NCBI GenBank assembly: GCA_011947345.1
Contig: JAAVTG010000491.1
Location: forward strand, 1 to 47,595
Source of the DNA: Phytophthora quininea
Lineage: Eukaryota > Oomycota > Peronosporomycetes > Peronosporales > Peronosporaceae
Direction of reading: 5' to 3'
Length of the DNA stretch: 47,595 bases
The translations under genes and the position numbers were made by a program. The stretch's first letter is position 1; each line of letters begins with the position of its first letter. The notes under the pieces are model-generated. The model saw only the letters and a program-made list of their open reading frames with translations, had not been told where the DNA came from and made no database searches. Of the stretch, positions 32,290 to 41,769 are shown piece after piece.

Positions 32290-32586
32290 ATGGCACTTAT
32301 CGACGATTTCCCTGTTCGAGATGGTCATTCCACAGCATTTTGTGATGTTGACAACCTGATGGCTCTGCAGCTGGCGAAGCCAAGTAGACTGCTCAAGTTT
32401 CCGGTCTTGATCGAGAATTCTCGTACGCACGAAAATGTTCCCGGCGTAGTGAGCACGTGGAAAAACGACGGTGGCGTCTACAAATGGAAAGTCTTGCTGT
32501 CCGACGGCTCAAGTAAATTTCTTGAGTGTCAAGCGCTTGCCGAATCCATTTGCTTCGCGAACGAAACAGGCATGGCGCCCGAGTAA
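32290..32586 (+). other. Small ORF downstream of MULE remnant
   Basis: An open frame MALIDDFPVRDGHSTAFCDV to the stop at 32584. The first 20 residues may be a worn continuation of the MULE domain (the HSTAFCDV word sits where MULEs have DHS-x-AFAD). The second half, GVVSTWKNDGGVYKWKVLLS, looks like an unrelated small beta-rich fold. Not recognised. Confidence 0.3.
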
Positions 32587-32639
32587 CCCGGCTCAACTCG
32601 TGAACTAGCAGTTAGGGACGTGTAGCACTACTATTTCAC

Positions 32640-34020
32640 TAATACATATTTTCTCTTTGCCTCTCCGCTCGCATTACCTCCAACCGCTCGGAAATCCGCC
32701 AGACCACACTCAGAAGTCGACAGCCCGCTCGTTTGTCCGCCAAAGGGTGTAGCCACTCGGAAGTCCGCCAAAGGCGCTCGGAAGTAAGATTTTCCTAAAG
32801 CCTTCTCAGCCTCCTTGAGCGCAGGCGGACGTCCTCCATTCCCCATGTACGTCTTATCGCTGCTCTCTTTGAGGATCTTGGCGCTATTCTTGAGCCACCC
32901 GTTGACTGTCTTGACCCCCAGAACCACATTGTGCGCCTAGAAAAAGTGAGTCTGCGCTTCCGCCGCCAATTTGTTTCCGCTCTGAATCCACCTAATCACG
33001 GCTTGTTTTTCTGTCAGCTTGATCCTGGCTCCAACAGCCTTGACTTGTCCTGCTCCGAGGTCGTCTTCCTCAGCACACTTGAGCGCCATCAAAAATCGCG
33101 CGAATTGTTCGCGGATGCTCCTTCCTGCTTTCAGAGCAAATTCGTCCACGAAAAGTGCCGCAAGATTTGCTGAGTGCAATGGTGCAAGCACTTCCAGCGA
33201 GAAAGCCGCCGGGGCTCTGTCGCCGTCGGCATAAAACTCTTCATTGTTCAGCTCCAACACCAAGCGAATAAGCTTGGTCTCGTTCATTTCAGGGTTCTTC
33301 TTGGGGTTCTACACAACACGTTAGTGACAAGTTGCTTTATCGTGCACAAGACGCACCCGATCGGCCAGGAAAACACGCAGCGCAGTGATCATAATTTGCT
33401 GCATGAGCTGGTCTTGCACTGGTAAGTTTTCTGTCAGCTCCCTTCGGCGAATATCCATCACCTCTCTGGCAGCTGACTCCAGCCTGCAGGGCAAGTCGGT
33501 GGGCAATATTCTCGATGGCAAGAGCGTCGCTTGGCTCAAAACGCCTCGAACCGTCAGCATGCTTTTCCGACAAGTTGAGCGCCCATCGCGGATGTATTTC
33601 GCCAGGACTGATGGCCTCCTTGTAGTCCTTTAGGAGAGATGGCAGTCTGCCCTTGAAGCCATTCAAAGGCCGGGCCGATCCGATCTTGTTCAGTAGTAGA
33701 CCGACGCCGTCTCCAAAGTAAAACTCGTACTCGCTCAGCTCAATGAAATAACAGCACTCGAAGGTGTCGTGGATGCGAAGCTCCACCAGCGGGTAGATTA
33801 GGTTGCTTGGGGCGGGCGCGAATCGAATGGCCGACGATTCATGCTGCCAGAGCTTTCCAGCTCGGCGCGAGAGCAGGTCGTCCAAGGGCTCCCACCGGAC
33901 CAAGGCACGGAGCTCCGCCAGGACGATATACCGCTTGATGTCCGGCGTCTTTAGGTGGAGCTCCATGCGTTCAGCTTGAAGGTCCTGTACGCAGCGCTGA
34001 GTAAAATTGAATTGCTGGAA
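32640..34020 (-). other. Unrecognised minus-strand gene with helix-turn-helix-like end
   Basis: Starting about 34020, the minus strand reads QFNFTQRCVQDLQAERMELH, KRYIVLAELRALVRWEPLDD, then RFAPAPSNLIYPLVELRIHD and CCYFIELSEYEFYFGDGVGL. After a frame change near 33480 comes MQQIMITALRVFLADR, then a plausible intron (GTGCGT...TGTAG, about 33300-33356). The following part is NPKKNPEMNETKLIRLVLEL, RIKLTEKQAVIRWIQSGNKL and, after a TAG, TVNGWLKNSAKILKES. The last two pieces resemble the paired helix-turn-helix of pogo/CENP-B proteins. No catalytic domain is seen. It lies directly after the hAT transposase on the same strand and could be a separate old element or a repeated host family. Confidence 0.45.
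32685..32785. repeat. Degenerate minisatellite
   Basis: Five imperfect copies of a word close to CACTCGGAAGTCCGCCAAAG, spaced 19-28 bp apart (CGCTCGGAAATCCGCCA, CACTCAGAAGTC, CGCTCGTTTGTCCGCC, CACTCGGAAGTCCGCC, CGCTCGGAAGT). It overlaps the 3' end of the unknown minus-strand gene. Confidence 0.65.
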
Positions 34021-34085
34021 AATTGTACGTGTATTTGGTAGACAATTACGGATTGTACAATATTGCAGATTGATTGCTACCAAGG

Positions 34086-35561
34086 CTACTTCCACAGACA
34101 CCTGTTCGCCTTCAGAAATACCGGCATTCCAAGAGTAGCACGAGTCATGCGACGGCGCTGCTCCGAGAAGATGAGCTTCGACTGCGAAAACAGTCGCTCG
34201 CACAAATTGGACGTTGGAGGCACGTAGGTGGTGTCCGCAGATTCGGCGCCGCTTCAGAGCTTCCTCGGCAAACGAAATGTTGTGCCCAGTGTCGTCTTCT
34301 GCTGCAGCTTAATCGGGAGGAGAATCGGTTGGGGACGAAACAAAGCGCAGACAAGCCGTCTTCTCGGTGGGCGTCAGCCTTCCACCATTCTGCAGCTTGA
34401 CCAAACCAGCTTCAAAAGCGGGGTTGTTGACAATGGAAGCTTTAGGAGAGAGATACTGGGCCATGACAGGGTAGCTGTCCACCACGTGATCCAACAGTGT
34501 GCGCACCTGAGCCATCGTAAGCGTCTCGTCCGGCAGCTTCATGGTGACCGATTGAAGACGGCTGAGATCCCCAAAAGCTTCGCCGCTTTGATTCCCTCCG
34601 CCGCCGAGAGCATGTACTCGGTGAGACCACATGCAACTGCTGCCGAATCTTCGATGAGTCGAAGAGCAGGTAGAATCTTCACACAGCGCTTTAGCATTTC
34701 AAAAGAGCTGCTCCAGCGGGTGTCGTTTCGGATACGAGCTCGCAGGGGAGATACGTGTTTGAGACACGCACGTCCTTTAATCGTCGTAAGCCGCTTCATC
34801 AGAGAGTTGCACTTAGCGACTAGTGCCACATGCGGATTAAGGAACAACTTCACCACCAGATTGAATCTGTGGCTCGCGCATCCAATGAACGGAATGCCAC
34901 CACGGGGTCAAGCGATTGGTTGGCCGAGCAGATGTCGCCAACCAGGAACAGCACGGACTCCCAAAGACGATGGAATTGCTCCAGCGTGTCAGCGATAAAG
35001 TCGTACATGCTCTGCGACCCCAAATCTATTTCATCATCCATTGGCGAGAAAGCTAACAGAACACGCCCTTCAGGAAGCTCCTTTGACGGCTCGAAAACAG
35101 CAAACATAGCAATGTAGTGCACGCCACTGCAGCTCCAGCCATCAAAGACGAGACCAAACGATCTCGGCAACGTCTCGCGGAGCTTGGCTTCAATGGAGCC
35201 CATGATAGCGAACATCTTAGTCTTGAAAGTCTTGCGGGTGATGGGCTTTAGCTTAGAGTACTAAGCCGTGGCGGGGGCCTCGCAAAGGACAGGGGCAAGC
35301 CCTGAGTGACTATCCAATCCGCCCACGCTTCAGCGTTGCCGGAGCGATGAATGGACTCGACAATTGAGCGCTGCGGCCGGCCGTCAGGTTGAACTTGGTC
35401 TTCGTAGCCAGGATGAGCACGTCTGAGACAGTTGAGGAGGTTCTAGTACCCAGCACGAGCACTCTGGCGGTATTGACGGCCACAGATGCATTTGAACACG
35501 TTGGTGTCGACAAGGTCTTGCTGAAAAAGGCTTCACAAATTTGACGGTTGCTGAGAGGCAT
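34086..35561 (-). pseudogene. hAT transposase, broken
   Basis: The minus strand opens with MPLSNRQICEAFFSKT and a C-x2-C pair (BED-finger-like, FKCICGRQYRQSARAG after a frame change). It continues with MGSIEAKLRETLPRSFGLVF then DGWSCSGVHYIA (first D). Next are SVLFLVGDICSANQSL (second D with the N-x-x position), RNDTRWSSSFEMLKRC (third region) and YVPPTSNLCERLFSQSKLIF. The last is the conserved C-terminal hAT dimerisation motif. Frame changes lie near 35480, 34910, 34590 and 34310, and in-frame stops occur near 35270 and 34310. Long inverted repeats could not be found. A CAGTG at about 35683 could be one end, but no partner was seen. Confidence 0.8.
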
Positions 35562-35714
35562 GGCGGTTGTAGAGACGGTCTTCGGGGAATCTGCTGCTAT
35601 GTTTGGCGGAAGTTAAGAAGTGAGAACACTATAGTGAGGAAGCGAGTTGATTCGAATGGTGCGCTAAGAACCATTCAAGGCCAGTGATTTTGAGTACCGC
35701 GAAGGACTGATTAA

Positions 35715-37519
35715 CCCTTTCACTTCCACGAGAAATTTGTATGTCCGCCGTGGACCTTTAATTTGACCAATCAACTTAGTGAGCTATACTAAACTCGGCC
35801 TATCAGCAGCTCGCGGACACGTAGATCTCACATTTGTCAGTAATGTAGTTCACGGTACTGCTCTATATTTGAATTTCAGCACGGATGAGCAGCGATTCCT
35901 TTCCCTGTGGTAATGCCGCCATTGTGGCGACGCGCACTGTGAATAGAATCAATACACAACCAAATCGCTTCAGGAGCATCTCCCGGTAGGACACGCTGAC
36001 TCAGAGTGCCAGCAAGGTCGTTTGTGTAGAACGTCACGGTGCGCTTATCATGGAAGACGATGTAGCCAACAACTTTAGCTATCGTCATTGGCGGTGAGTA
36101 AGCGGTTCGTGCAACTTGTTCTGCGCTCGCTTGTGCGCTTCGTGCTTCTTCTCCCAATCTGCTGTCACGTCAATAGCTGGGACGAGTTCCCAGGATTCTC
36201 TATTCGTTCCTTTGCACCCTCTAACCCCAGCTAACCCATTTTCCTAGCAAACCTATTCTGACCGTGCCGAGAAGTCTCATCTTGTCGTCCGTGACTTCCA
36301 GTAGTGTCTTCGCGAGATTATGGCTTGGGTTGAAATATGAAAGACCAAAAGCTGACGCAAACTCGGAGCAGGGTACATCTCCGTAAGGTGTCCACACATG
36401 GCAGCCCACAAAGCACTAGCACCTTTCAGCTTGATGCAGATGTCATCTGATTCTAGCGTTCTGAACAACGGCGAGCACAGAGCTGGAAACACATTGACGT
36501 AGCGTTCTGCGGCGACGGTTCGTGTCTTGTTTCCAGATTCGTTGTCCCAAACGGAGTACGCGTACAGACGTTTGCCAACCAACTACAGCATAACATCTCA
36601 CGCCATACTTATCCGTTTTTGACGGCATGTATGTTCTAGCACGGGAACAAGCTTTTGTACGCACCGTATTCTCATCCAGGCTAACAGCACCGACCGGTAC
36701 AGCAATAGCAGCACATTTCTGCTGAATCTGCGCCATCAATTGGTGCCTGTGCCAAAGTAGGTCCAGCTCTCGACTTTGAACAGGTACACGTCCATGAACT
36801 TGAAACCGAGCACGAATACTTTCGAACCGATTTCTCGCCATAGTTTTTGCGAAATCGGACTGGCCTAAAAGACCTTCCGGGGCCAGAGCTCTCTGATACC
36901 TGTCAGCAATATGACACTCATAATAATTTCACGGCCGAGCAAAACATCGTGGCTTCCTTCTTTCCTTTATGCTTGAACATGGAGTTAGTCCAGGTGAGCA
37001 GCGCATCACCGGGTGAAGAACAGCGAGAAAAGCCCGAGCTCCCCGTGCTCTTTGTAGGCTAGATCGATGTCTCGCTCACGTACTGTATGCAGCCCGCTTT
37101 CGAGAGTTAGGCTATCGACGTAGGCGTTGCTGGTCAGCTTGGGCAAACAGGGGCCGTCTGCAAACATGGTGGCACTACCTTCTCGTCAGACTCTGGCAAA
37201 AGCTCTTTCTCGGTGTTGCTTGGTTGAATCACTTCGTTGTCGACCTCTCCATCGGAGTCCTCCAGCTCTCATTCGGTCTCGTTGTCGTCAACGAGAAGCT
37301 GTAAAATCTTCTTAGCGCTCTCGTGTAAATGAAGTATTGCGAGAAGGAAGCAAAACTGAAACTGCGTGGGCAGGAGAGCAAGATCTGAACATTCTGGCTT
37401 TTAGGGTAATTCTACTATTACGGGTCTGCTGCGGACCTGCTAGTCTTGGTGATCGCCACCCCCAGTCAACCTTCTATCAATCGGTTAAGCACAGCCTCAA
37501 CAGGTCCACAGAGAAAGGG
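35715..37519 (-). mobile_element. piggyBac-type element with TTAA target duplication
   Basis: Flanked by TTAA at 35711-35714 and 37520-37523. The ends are CCCTTT at 35715 and AAAGGG at 37514-37519, the CCC...GGG termini typical of piggyBac. Behind them a shared subterminal word GTGGACCT occurs at both ends (35750-35757 on plus; reverse complement at about 37502-37509). Length 1,805 bp, with transposase remnants on the minus strand. Confidence 0.85.
35876..36841 (-). pseudogene. piggyBac transposase (DDE_Tnp_1_7), broken
   Basis: The minus strand reads MARNRFESIRARFQVHGR, DLLWHRHQLMAQIQQKCAAI and VGAVSLDENTVRTKACSRAR, which contains the first catalytic D. After a frame change come LYAYSVWDNESGNKTRTVAA and DICIKLKGASALWAAMCGHL, then, near the end, GYIVFHDKRTVTFYTNDLAG. 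Further remnants reach upstream to about 37310. At least three frame changes and a loss of the middle aspartate region make it inactive. The gene fills the 1.8-kb piggyBac element. Confidence 0.8.
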
Positions 37520-37585
37520 TTAATTGAACAGTATTGCAATTATAGATTGTGTATTTACAATCTTGGGATTGCAATTCAATCTTAC

Positions 37586-37852
37586 TCAATGCTGCCTGTA
37601 CGGGAGCTCGAACGCGGTCATCAGCGCCTCGGTCGTGCCTGTGCAGCTGAACTCGTCCCTGCACAGCCGCGCGACGAACGCCATGTTCACGAGAGCGACC
37701 ATGTTGACGAAAAACAGGGTCGCTGTCGTGAACACGATGTCCAGAGCGCGCAGCTGTGACGGAGACTTGGGGTTGACGCGGGTCTTGTTCACCGTCGCGG
37801 TGATCCCGCCGTCGCTGCTCTTCTTGCGCTTCAGCGGAGAGGGAGCCATGCC
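37586..37852 (-). CDS. N-terminal exon of a membrane protein, 3' part missing
   Basis: Starts MAPSPLKRKKSSDGGITATV, then KTRVNPKSPSQLRALDIVFT and a transmembrane segment TATLFFVNMVALVNMAFVAR, ending TEALMTAFELPYRQH. The frame stops after 89 codons. The last bases read CATTGAGTAAG, so the stop may lie next to a splice donor (GTAAG at about 37583). No continuation is seen on the other side, because the piggyBac element begins 67 bp further on and hAT sequence follows it. Codon use is GC-rich like the host genes. It is divergent from the Myb gene, 159 bp apart. Probably a host gene cut short or interrupted in an intron. Not recognised otherwise. Confidence 0.5.
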   Translation of the reverse strand, partial: GMAPSPLKRKKSSDGGITATVNKTRVNPKSPSQLRALDIVFTTATLFFVNMVALVNMAFVARLCRDEFSCTGTTEALMTAFELPYRQH

Positions 37853-38011
37853 AGCCAGTGACAAATCACCGCTTGACGAATTTCAGTTCACGGCCTTTCC
37901 TTTGGATTGCGACGCTTCAAGATCGCTGAAACGTGCGTGCAGTTCTGGGCCCCATAATTCACCATAGGCGCCTCCTACTCGCTCGAGATCAACCCCAGCA
38001 AGGGCGTCGTC

Positions 38012-39199
38012 ATGGCTGAGCAGGTGCAGAGCGAGCCGATGGAGGAGCCGCAAGTCCTGGAGCCAGCGACAAAGTCCCAGGAAGATCAGGACACTGTGTC
38101 ACAAGAGAAGACCAAGATCGACGACGCGCTGAGCGAGCTCTCGCTGGATGTGGCGAGCTCCAAAACGCACGACAAGGTCCAGCACTACAGTCCCCCAAAG
38201 GCCCAGAAGATGGAGACGGAGCTGCAGCAGCTGAAGGTGCGATTGGAGGCGCAGGAGCAGATGACGCAGCAACTGATCGAGAGGGAGCACGAGCGAGAGG
38301 CTGAGACCGAGTACATGAAGAAGAGCGTGCTGTCTCTACAGCAGGACCTCATCCGCCTCATGAACATTGTGGAGCAGCAGATCCAGATCCCAGCGACCAT
38401 GTCCATGATGCCCATGCAGATGCACTACACTCCCATGGTGGTGGGGGCCAATGGGGAGGTGGCTTACTATGGGACGTCGCCCAGAGCGATGGAGTATGCA
38501 GCCAGAGCATACGCAGAGTCGGCTGCAGTGTCTCCTGCTGGGCCTCTCGGGAAGCGCCCAGCCGGTAGCGGAGATCTGAACGTGCATCACGCTCACGTGC
38601 AGCTCCCAGACGCCGTGGCAGCTCTCGTGTCGCCCGCTGGTGACGCGAATATCCTCCTCAAAGAGTCCATGTCGCCCTGCAAACGTGCCAAGATTTCACC
38701 CGGCTCGACTTCTGCAATCAACTCAGCGAACGGCAAGAACAGCAAGCGCCAGTGGAGCGAGGAGGAAGACATCGCACTGGGGATCGCTGTCCGCACCACA
38801 GGCGCCAACGACTGGTCCGCCATTGCGAAGCTGCTGCCTGGTCGATGTGGCAAACAGTGTCGAGAGCGTTGGGTGAACCACCTGAACCCAGACGTCATCA
38901 AGGAGGCCTGGACGGAGGAAGAGGACGAGATCATCTTCAAGACACGCGACAGGATCGGCAACCGCTGGGCGGATATCGCTCGCCTACTGCCCGGACGAAC
39001 GGACAACGCCATCAAGAACCGGTACTACTCGACCATGCGGCGTCGTGACCGCCAGAGGAGCAAGAGCCGATCGATCGACTCGATGTCGGAGAACTCGGAC
39101 CTCGCTCAAGCTGACGAAAAGTCTCCGTTGAGCTCTCCGGCAGCATCCGAGACGGAACTGCGGCGTGCAATCGAAGCGGATGAAATGAACGACATGTAG
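38012..39199 (+). CDS. R2R3-type Myb transcription factor
   Basis: A complete single-exon gene of 395 aa with no frame error. Residues 65-130 form a coiled coil ([20 protein letters not shown]). Two Myb repeats occupy about 247-350: R2 [20 protein letters not shown] with [15 protein letters not shown], and R3 [20 protein letters not shown] with [16 protein letters not shown]. In R3 the first of the three regularly spaced tryptophans is kept (W of EAWTEEED), as is the second (NRW). The third position is tyrosine, as is common in c-Myb-like R3 repeats. A basic stretch (KRAKISPG) precedes R2 and the serine-rich C-terminus is acidic. The factor presumably binds Myb target sites in the nucleus. 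Oomycete Mybs of this sort are known from sporulation control, which is not shown here. Confidence 0.93.
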   Translation: MAEQVQSEPMEEPQVLEPATKSQEDQDTVSQEKTKIDDALSELSLDVASSKTHDKVQHYSPPKAQKMETELQQLKVRLEAQEQMTQQLIEREHEREAETEYMKKSVLSLQQDLIRLMNIVEQQIQIPATMSMMPMQMHYTPMVVGANGEVAYYGTSPRAMEYAARAYAESAAVSPAGPLGKRPAGSGDLNVHHAHVQLPDAVAALVSPAGDANILLKESMSPCKRAKISPGSTSAINSANGKNSKRQWSEEEDIALGIAVRTTGANDWSAIAKLLPGRCGKQCRERWVNHLNPDVIKEAWTEEEDEIIFKTRDRIGNRWADIARLLPGRTDNAIKNRYYSTMRRRDRQRSKSRSIDSMSENSDLAQADEKSPLSSPAASETELRRAIEADEMNDM

Positions 39200-39361
39200 G
39201 AGCAAGACAGACAGTGCGTGTACTTCGTGGTGCGAAGAGCAGCATCAAATTAGCTGAAAAAGGTTGGACTTTGTTTTATGCCAAAAGACGACTTCAACAA
39301 CTGTACTTTTCGGAAAACAGGGTGTGTTTTCAACTTCGATGAACAGTCGCTTCTTTCAGTG

Positions 39362-40659
39362 ATGACCTCAAGAAGCATGCTGTCCAATGCAGCGTCCGGT
39401 AGCTCCACTACGAGTGCTAGTGGGGGCAAATTCCGATGGCGCGTGGACTCGGAGAAGAACGTGGTCATGTGGAGCTTCGAGCGTCGAGGCTGGACGAGGA
39501 CCGACGGCGACGACTGGAACATCTACTGGGCCAACAAGACCTCAATCAAGAACATGTTTAATCCGGAGAACGGCGTGCGCCTGGTGGATGGCCAGTACGT
39601 CAACCACTTCCCAAACCACTACGAGCTCACGCGCAAGGACCTCATGGTGAAGAACATCAAGAGATACAAGAAGGAAATGCTGACAAATGCTGCAGCAGGG
39701 ACTGGCAATTCCAACGCGACAATCACTGCTGCTGCTTCAGTAGAATCGCTAGATTTCCTGCCAGTGACGTACACTCTACCGGCAGACTATTCGTTGTTCG
39801 TGGAGGAGTTCCGACGCAACCCGAACGTCATGTGGATCATGAAGCCATGCTCCAAAGCGCAGGGCAAAGGCATCTTCATCATCAACAAGCTCTCGCAGAC
39901 CAAGAAGTGGGCCAACCAGCGCTGGACCAATATGCCCATCAAGGAAGGTTACATCGTCTCGCGCTACATTGAGAACCCTCTGCTGGTAGGGGGAAGAAGT
40001 TTGACCTCCGCATGTACGTGTTGGTGCTGTCCTATCGACCGATGCAGGCGCTCGTGTATCGCGAAGGCTTTGCGAGGTTCTGCAACGTGAAGTACTCAGC
40101 TGCTGCAGACGACATGGACAATCCTTTCATGCACCTCACCAACGTAGCGGTGCAGAAGAACAACGAGGACTACAACAGCAACCACGGCGGCAAGTGGAGC
40201 GTCGCCAACTTGTGTCTTTATGTGGAGGCGACCCGCGGTCGAGGCTCGGGCGAAAAATTGCTTCGTGACATCCACGGTGTCATGCTTCACGCTCTGCGTG
40301 CGGTGCAAAACGTGGTTATCAACGACCCACACTGCTTCGAGTGCTACGGCTACGACATTATCATCGACGATAACCTCAAACCGTGGCTGGTCGAAGTGAA
40401 CGCGTCGCCGTCGCTGTCCACCACGACAGTCGAGGATCGCAACATGAAGAGTCGACTGCTTCGTGACGTGGTCGAGTTGGCTGTTGCAGCGGACGCCGGA
40501 CCTGACCAACGGCGAGCTGTTTTGCCACCGCCGATATTGAGCCCCACGAACGGATTCATGTGGCTCCTCAATGAGACTGCGCAGCTCGAAGCAGACCGAT
40601 TACGCGCTGATGCACTACGCAAAAACGCAAGACGAGCGACAAGTGCTCAATGGCGGTGA
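39362..40659 (+). CDS. TTLL1: Tubulin polyglutamylase catalytic subunit, TTLL1 type
   Basis: Single exon, about 432 aa after one correction. The N-terminus KFRWRVDSEKNVVMWSFERR, then GWTRTDGDDWNIYWANK and VNHFPNHYELTRKDLMVKNI, is diagnostic of TTLL1 and not of TTLL3 glycylases. The ATP-grasp core shows VMWIMKPCSKAQGKGIFIIN, YIVSRYIENPLLVGG, KKFDLRMYVLVLSYRP, MHLTNVAVQK and YDIIIDDNLKPWLVEVNASP. One base is missing in the G-run near 39995; restoring it gives a whole number of codons. TTLL1 elongates glutamate side chains on axonemal and basal-body tubulin. The start at 39362 is preferred because the 28 codons upstream (from 39278) have no counterpart in the family; 39377 is also possible. Confidence 0.93.
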
Positions 40660-41504
40660 AAGGCAACAAATGACATCGAACTGAATAGATATAGAAGCCA
40701 CCATTGGTACTCGTGGCCGAGGCGAAACTCTATCCATCGAGCGCGCAGAGCTACCTCGAACATGTTGATCAAAATCGTTTCATGGAGATATTCTGGAGGC
40801 AGTTCTGCGCCACCAGGAAGTCCAAGTACACGTCTGGTGTCGAGTGCAACGATATGCTGCTGCCGCTGTCTTTCTAGGTTCTCGAAGCTGACAGCGTGTC
40901 GGTCGGCATGGCGATTCAACGGAGGATTGAGATTGTCCCCACATCGTACAGCTCGCAGGATCAGTGATTCAAATCCGTCGACATCTCGACACAGAAGACG
41001 TACTCGATGCCAGGGCGTTGGCGGTACGCTGACAGCTTCGCATAGACCGATCCTCATCGCTGGAAATACAGGACTTCGATAACCACGGTCACCCAGCCGT
41101 TAGGATCTACACCTTGCGGAACTTTAATTCCAAGACGAGTTGACGGTGGAAAGAATGATCCTTGGGCCGCCTGGAACTGCTGGCCCAAACAGCGTTGCGC
41201 TGCCAATACGATCGAAGATCGAAGATGGAGGAACCCGCGGTTTAATGTACTTGGCGGCAGCTTCATGTTGAGGCGAAACTAGGTACCCCACCAACCACAC
41301 TCGTCCCAGAGTATAGATCGGAGCCGAAGACTCTGAGGCAAAGAGTCCAATTCGGCCACGCGGTTCCACGCCGCCAACGTTGCACCCTCTGCGACGAGAA
41401 CGTCTTATTTGTCGAGGCTTCTGACATGAAGAGCACCGAGGTGAAGCGATGCCATCGCGCGCTGCAGTCAGTTCATTGTCGTCGTCCGAATGAACCAGAG
41501 CCAT
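40647..41504 (-). other. Uncertain minus-strand locus
   Basis: Three overlapping minus-strand frames follow each other. MALVHSDDDNELTAARDGI starts at 41504 and includes RRSRRRGCNVGG and VWLVGYLVSPQHEA. LGIKVPQGVDPNGWVTVVIE ends at 41054. Then either MRIGLCEAVSVPPTPW or YAKLSAYRQRPGIEYVFCVE (after a frame change near 41050) reaches about 40970. The run GWVTVVIEV followed by YAKLSAYR and YVFCVEM resembles the core of Uma2-like nuclease-fold proteins, but only loosely. The 3' end overlaps the TTLL1 stop and is not reliable. It could be a damaged host gene. Confidence 0.35.
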
Positions 41505-41769
41505 CGTCGCTCAGTGGTTGAAGTCGTCTTCTGTCACGACTTTTATTGAACGTCTTCTTTTTCGTCATTGTAATGAATGTTGATATCAAACGATGCCAGT
41601 GCTCATTGTCCTGTGAACATGCTGCTCGATTGGCATCGGTCGTTTTCGCTTGGCAAAAGGGCAGTTGGAAAACCACTATTTTTGAGAATTCGCTAAACGA
41701 CTCCAGTCTGCAAACCATCTCTGCGGCTGCAGCTTTCGACTGCAAAGAGGATCGACTACAGTAGTTGCA

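Noticed and set aside
34086..35711. Terminal inverted repeats of the hAT element
   Set aside because: A CAGTG at about 35683 and the palindromic TTGTACAAT region near 34055 were tested; they do not form a matching inverted pair with 8-bp duplications.
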